64,000 nt of DNA from Marisediminitalea aggregata (GTDB lineage Bacteria > Pseudomonadota > Gammaproteobacteria > Enterobacterales > Alteromonadaceae): positions 62,001 to 126,000 of the forward strand of contig NZ_FQWD01000006.1 of NCBI RefSeq assembly GCF_900129565.1. Reading direction: 5' to 3'. The translations under genes were made by a program, and so were the position numbers. Of the stretch, positions 61,474 to 64,000 are shown piece by piece; the stretch's first letter is position 1, and each line of letters begins with the position of its first letter. Below the pieces are notes generated by a model. It searched no databases and was not told where the DNA came from. It saw nothing but the letters and a program-made list of their open reading frames with translations.

Positions 61474-62328
61474 CTATTTGAGTAATACCATCACGCGGTT
61501 TAACGCCTGATTTAATGGGACATCCGGATAAAATCGAATACGTTCAACCAGCACAGGAAATTCAGCCATCTCTTCATTATGTTGAGGAATGTAACGGTAG
61601 AGCAGTTCACTGGTGGCAGATTGAATCATAGGGTCCCCTCCTTCAACCTCAATAATGGCGTACCGGCCGGGCGGAATTTCACCTGAGAAGAACCGTTCGT
61701 CTTGCGGCAGTGAAACTGCTCTCGTTGCCTCACACATAATGTCGACCCGAAAGTGGGTGTCAGCGTTATTGGGATCTGACCAAAATGCATTAAATGTACG
61801 ACTAACCCGGGGCGATAGCCTGTGTGATTTACGCCATTCAATAAACTGCCCAACGGTAGCGGGTATTTGTGCCGGGCTATTTTCATGTTTGATGCCATAC
61901 ACTGGGATGGCTGGTTGTTGAATAATTTGCACATTCGTCCCTTGCGTAGCGTTTTCTGTTGTCAGTTTTAATAGCGACTGCAACGTCGCGGTATGGGGTA
62001 ACTGTTCTATTTTGACTTGCTGTGCTCTGAAGGTGTTTGGTGTACAACCTGTCTGACGTTTAAAAGCGCGCCTTAAACCATCAGCGGTGTTGTAACCACA
62101 CAAAATAGCGATATCTGTGCAACGCAATGCCTTGCGATAGTGCAGCAAATAGCACGCTCGATGTATTCGAAGTATTTCAACCAGTTTGCCCGGCGTTAGA
62201 CCCGTGAGTTTGTTTATCTCACGATGAAAGTAAGATTCGCTGCATTGCGCATGTTTCGATAAACTTTCGATATTTATCGGTGACTCAACATTTTCTTCTA
62301 TAAAAGCGATAAGATTTTTAATATTCAT
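61474..62328 (-). CDS. AraC-family regulator with GyrI-like domain
   Basis: 284 residues. Two N-terminal helix-turn-helix motifs (NIESLSKHAQCSESYFHREINKLTG and TDIAILCGYNTADGLRRAFKRQTGCTPNTFR) followed by a GyrI-like effector domain (about 130-284; IPVYGIKHENSP, RTFNAFWSDPNN, PGRYAIIEVEGG). This Rob/SoxS-with-GyrI form is like E. coli Rob-type multidrug regulators. It is transcribed divergently from the chemotaxis gene; TTGCG-N4-CGCAA at 62371-62384 is a possible operator. Confidence 0.88.
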   Translation of the reverse strand: MNIKNLIAFIEENVESPINIESLSKHAQCSESYFHREINKLTGLTPGKLVEILRIHRACYLLHYRKALRCTDIAILCGYNTADGLRRAFKRQTGCTPNTFRAQQVKIEQLPHTATLQSLLKLTTENATQGTNVQIIQQPAIPVYGIKHENSPAQIPATVGQFIEWRKSHRLSPRVSRTFNAFWSDPNNADTHFRVDIMCEATRAVSLPQDERFFSGEIPPGRYAIIEVEGGDPMIQSATSELLYRYIPQHNEEMAEFPVLVERIRFYPDVPLNQALNRVMVLLK

Positions 62329-62370
62329 ATATATTTTTAGATTTAAGGATAGAGTTAAAGACTAATCACA

Positions 62371-62384
62371 TTGCGTTTGCGCAA
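62371..62384. promoter_or_regulatory. Palindrome between the AraC and MCP genes
   Basis: TTGCG (62371-62375) TTTG CGCAA (62380-62384) is a perfect five-base inverted repeat 43 bases before the AraC-family ATG. It could be an autoregulatory site; evidence is the symmetry only. Confidence 0.3.
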
Positions 62385-62617
62385 GTTAACACTACCCCAA
62401 ACTTGCCACCGGTATCCGACCAAAACTCCCCTATAAGCAACTGGGCTTTGTGCGATCAGCATGCACGCTCGCACCAATGCGGTGCGCAACTTACTATTGC
62501 GATGATGAGTACCCTGCTAAACCGTTTAAGAATCAATCGCATTTAGCTTTTTTAATATGGCGCAAACTTTGCTGTACCTAATGCTTTCGAGGAAGCAATA
62601 AGTTAAGGACACAATTT

Positions 62618-63766
62618 ATGCTCTCGCTGTTTAGATTCCCGGGTATTGTATTAATCAATGCTTTCGGGTTACGCCACGCTGCCATACTCACCGCACTGTT
62701 TAATCTGGCTGGATATGGTTTTATTTTACTCAACCCTGGAGAAACTTTAGTTTTAACCCTTCCTTGCACAGTACTCATGACCTGGCTGGTACTGTCTCTG
62801 CTTCTACTCTTGGTAGACGAACTTAATACCATCGACACATTACTTGAAGATGTCAAAAATGACGAACAAGGTTATCAGAACCTCGTTGTTAAACCGACAA
62901 TCCTCACCAAACACGTAAAGTCCGTATTTGACATTCTCAAAGAAGTTGCAAGGCAACGCGACAAATTTGCAGAACATTTCTCTGAAATGAAGTTTTCGTC
63001 GGAGCAAATGATCGAATCGGCTGTACAGGTTGCTGACAACGCAACATCACAATCTGTTGCAACAGAATCAACTGCAGCAGCTGTCAATGAGCTGACCGCC
63101 TCGTTAAACGAGATTGTTGAGAAATTCAATCAGGTCAATGAAGCCGCTTTGCAGGCCTCGACTCTGGCTCAGCAAGGCCACAGTTATATGGGCGATCTTG
63201 TCACTAATGTAGAATACGTCGGTAAAGACGTTGACGAAACACACACCGCCATCACCATCCTGGGTGAGTCAATTGAAACCGTATTAACCCTTACTGCAAC
63301 CATTCAGAACATCGCAGAACAAACTAACCTTTTAGCATTAAATGCCTCAATTGAAGCGGCACGTGCCGGTGATATGGGACGGGGTTTTGCCGTTGTTGCT
63401 GACGAGGTTCGCAACCTCGCTTCTGAAAGCAGGCAATCAGCCGACACCATCAACCAGAGTATTTCGGAACTGGATACACAACGCAAACTGGTTGCGGAAA
63501 ATATGCAAAGGGTCACACAGCGCACCCATGACTGTTTGAAGAAGGCGAAAGACGCGGCAGATATACTGGCTCACATCGAACAACAGTCCGTTCATTCACG
63601 CAATCAGGTCATGGAAATTTCTGCCATTACCGAGCAACAAAGCAAAGCAACGGAAGAAATTTCGAGAAGTATTGAACGCGTCGTAGAGGGTGCCGCGGCA
63701 AATGCGCAAATTGCCAAAGAAACTTCTGCGGTAGCAGAATATCTACGCACGCTTTCGGTCAGATAG
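62618..63766 (+). CDS. Methyl-accepting chemotaxis protein
   Basis: 382 residues. Two close N-terminal membrane helices (about 18-37 and 45-66) with almost no periplasmic loop, a helical linker, then a signalling domain whose tip is [44 protein letters not shown]. With no large periplasmic domain it may sense a membrane or cytoplasmic signal. A strong AGGAGG site directly after it leads to the next gene, so they form an operon. Confidence 0.92.
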   Translation: MLSLFRFPGIVLINAFGLRHAAILTALFNLAGYGFILLNPGETLVLTLPCTVLMTWLVLSLLLLLVDELNTIDTLLEDVKNDEQGYQNLVVKPTILTKHVKSVFDILKEVARQRDKFAEHFSEMKFSSEQMIESAVQVADNATSQSVATESTAAAVNELTASLNEIVEKFNQVNEAALQASTLAQQGHSYMGDLVTNVEYVGKDVDETHTAITILGESIETVLTLTATIQNIAEQTNLLALNASIEAARAGDMGRGFAVVADEVRNLASESRQSADTINQSISELDTQRKLVAENMQRVTQRTHDCLKKAKDAADILAHIEQQSVHSRNQVMEISAITEQQSKATEEISRSIERVVEGAAANAQIAKETSAVAEYLRTLSVR

Positions 63767-63776
63767 GAGGTCTAAC

Positions 63777-64000
63777 ATGGAAATGTTCATTTTAGGATTG
63801 GTATTACTACTCCTTGGTTTAATTGCCTTTCAATGGTTTTACAGCCAACGTAAACAAAAGCAGCGTCTTTATAGCGCACTGGAACTGATAAGCAGTTTAA
63901 AGAAGGTTATTAGCTATACCCAGAAACACCGCGGACTTACTGCAACCTATCTTCAGGGGAATAGTGAAGTACGTAATGAACTGCTGGCGTTAAAACAAGA
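63777..64000 (+). CDS. Membrane protein, start of gene (runs off window)
   Basis: ATG 63777 after AGGAGG (63766-63770). 74 complete codons: one membrane helix (MFILGLVLLLLGLIAFQWF), then a charged helix (SQRKQKQRLYSAL) and VISYTQKHRGLTATYLQGN, which resembles the start of a nitrate/nitrite-sensing NIT-type domain. Co-transcribed with the chemotaxis gene. The 3' end is outside the window, so the domain call is tentative. Confidence 0.7.
   Translation, partial: MEMFILGLVLLLLGLIAFQWFYSQRKQKQRLYSALELISSLKKVISYTQKHRGLTATYLQGNSEVRNELLALKQ

Noticed and set aside
1..64000. CRISPR arrays, tRNA or rRNA genes, insertion sequences, prophage or integron genes
   Set aside because: Looked for but no regular repeat-spacer array, cloverleaf, rRNA core sequence, transposase or integrase was seen.

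Overview
This is a stretch of chromosome from a marine-type gammaproteobacterium, most probably in the Alteromonadales (Alteromonas and relatives). The evidence is gene order and protein similarity: the fnr-uspE-ttcA block, a 180-kDa-class NAD glutamate dehydrogenase next to pyrD-rlmKL-uup, rmf facing fabA, and a DUF3466 protein. I see no rRNA, tRNA, CRISPR array, complete insertion sequence or prophage. Nearly everything is a chromosomal gene in a short operon. Identification rests on reading the proteins; no database search was run.

Layout. 1-5.9 kb: an envelope module (DUF1302 outer-membrane protein, DUF1329 periplasmic protein, YCF48-type propeller, MMPL/RND transporter), probably moving a lipid-like substrate. 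6.1-18.1 kb: gdhB, then pyrD-rlmKL-glutaredoxin-like-uup-DUF3466. 18.4-19.7 kb: rmf and fabA, with a FabR-like operator before fabA, and a small RHH-like protein. 19.7-24.2 kb: a light-dependent DNA-repair cluster of three photolyase types (CRY-DASH, class I CPD photolyase, FeS-BCP type) plus DUF2256. 24.3-28.7 kb: an Anbu proteasome-like protease system with a zinc metallopeptidase, a circularly permuted ATP-grasp and an alpha-E protein. 28.8-30.5 kb: acuR-acuI (acrylate/acryloyl-CoA detoxification) with two clear TetR-type operators. 30.5-32.0 kb: a 1.45-kb region almost without genes.

32-45.3 kb: single genes, namely an S26 signal-peptidase homologue lacking the usual serine, cyanase, a CSS-EAL c-di-GMP phosphodiesterase, an MFS exporter, dgkA, an MscS channel, an FNR-box-controlled universal stress protein, a membrane FMN glutamate-synthase-like protein with a CDF metal transporter, an unknown small protein, a CPA2 antiporter, and two complementary bacterioferritin subunits. 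45.3-56.9 kb: the microaerobic respiration block, ccoNOQP, fixH, ccoI, ccoS, a TauE/SafE-like membrane protein, fnr, uspE, ttcA and rssA. An FNR box lies between ccoN and a divergent unknown membrane protein. 57-64 kb: two minus-strand operons (BPSS1780-like/bax/DUF2987 and sulfurtransferase/cobB/lysE-like), an AraC-GyrI regulator, a methyl-accepting chemotaxis protein, and the start of a second membrane sensor that runs off the window.

How the parts relate. Oxygen control is the clearest theme: Fnr is encoded beside the cbb3 oxidase genes it probably controls, and FNR boxes lie before ccoN and before the 39-kb usp gene. The most interesting leads are the Anbu/ATP-grasp/alpha-E/metallopeptidase set, the DUF1302-DUF1329-YCF48-MMPL module, the serine-less S26 protein, the split-function bacterioferritin pair, the unknown protein divergent from ccoN, and tandem palindromic motifs in a convergent intergenic region near 38.4 kb.
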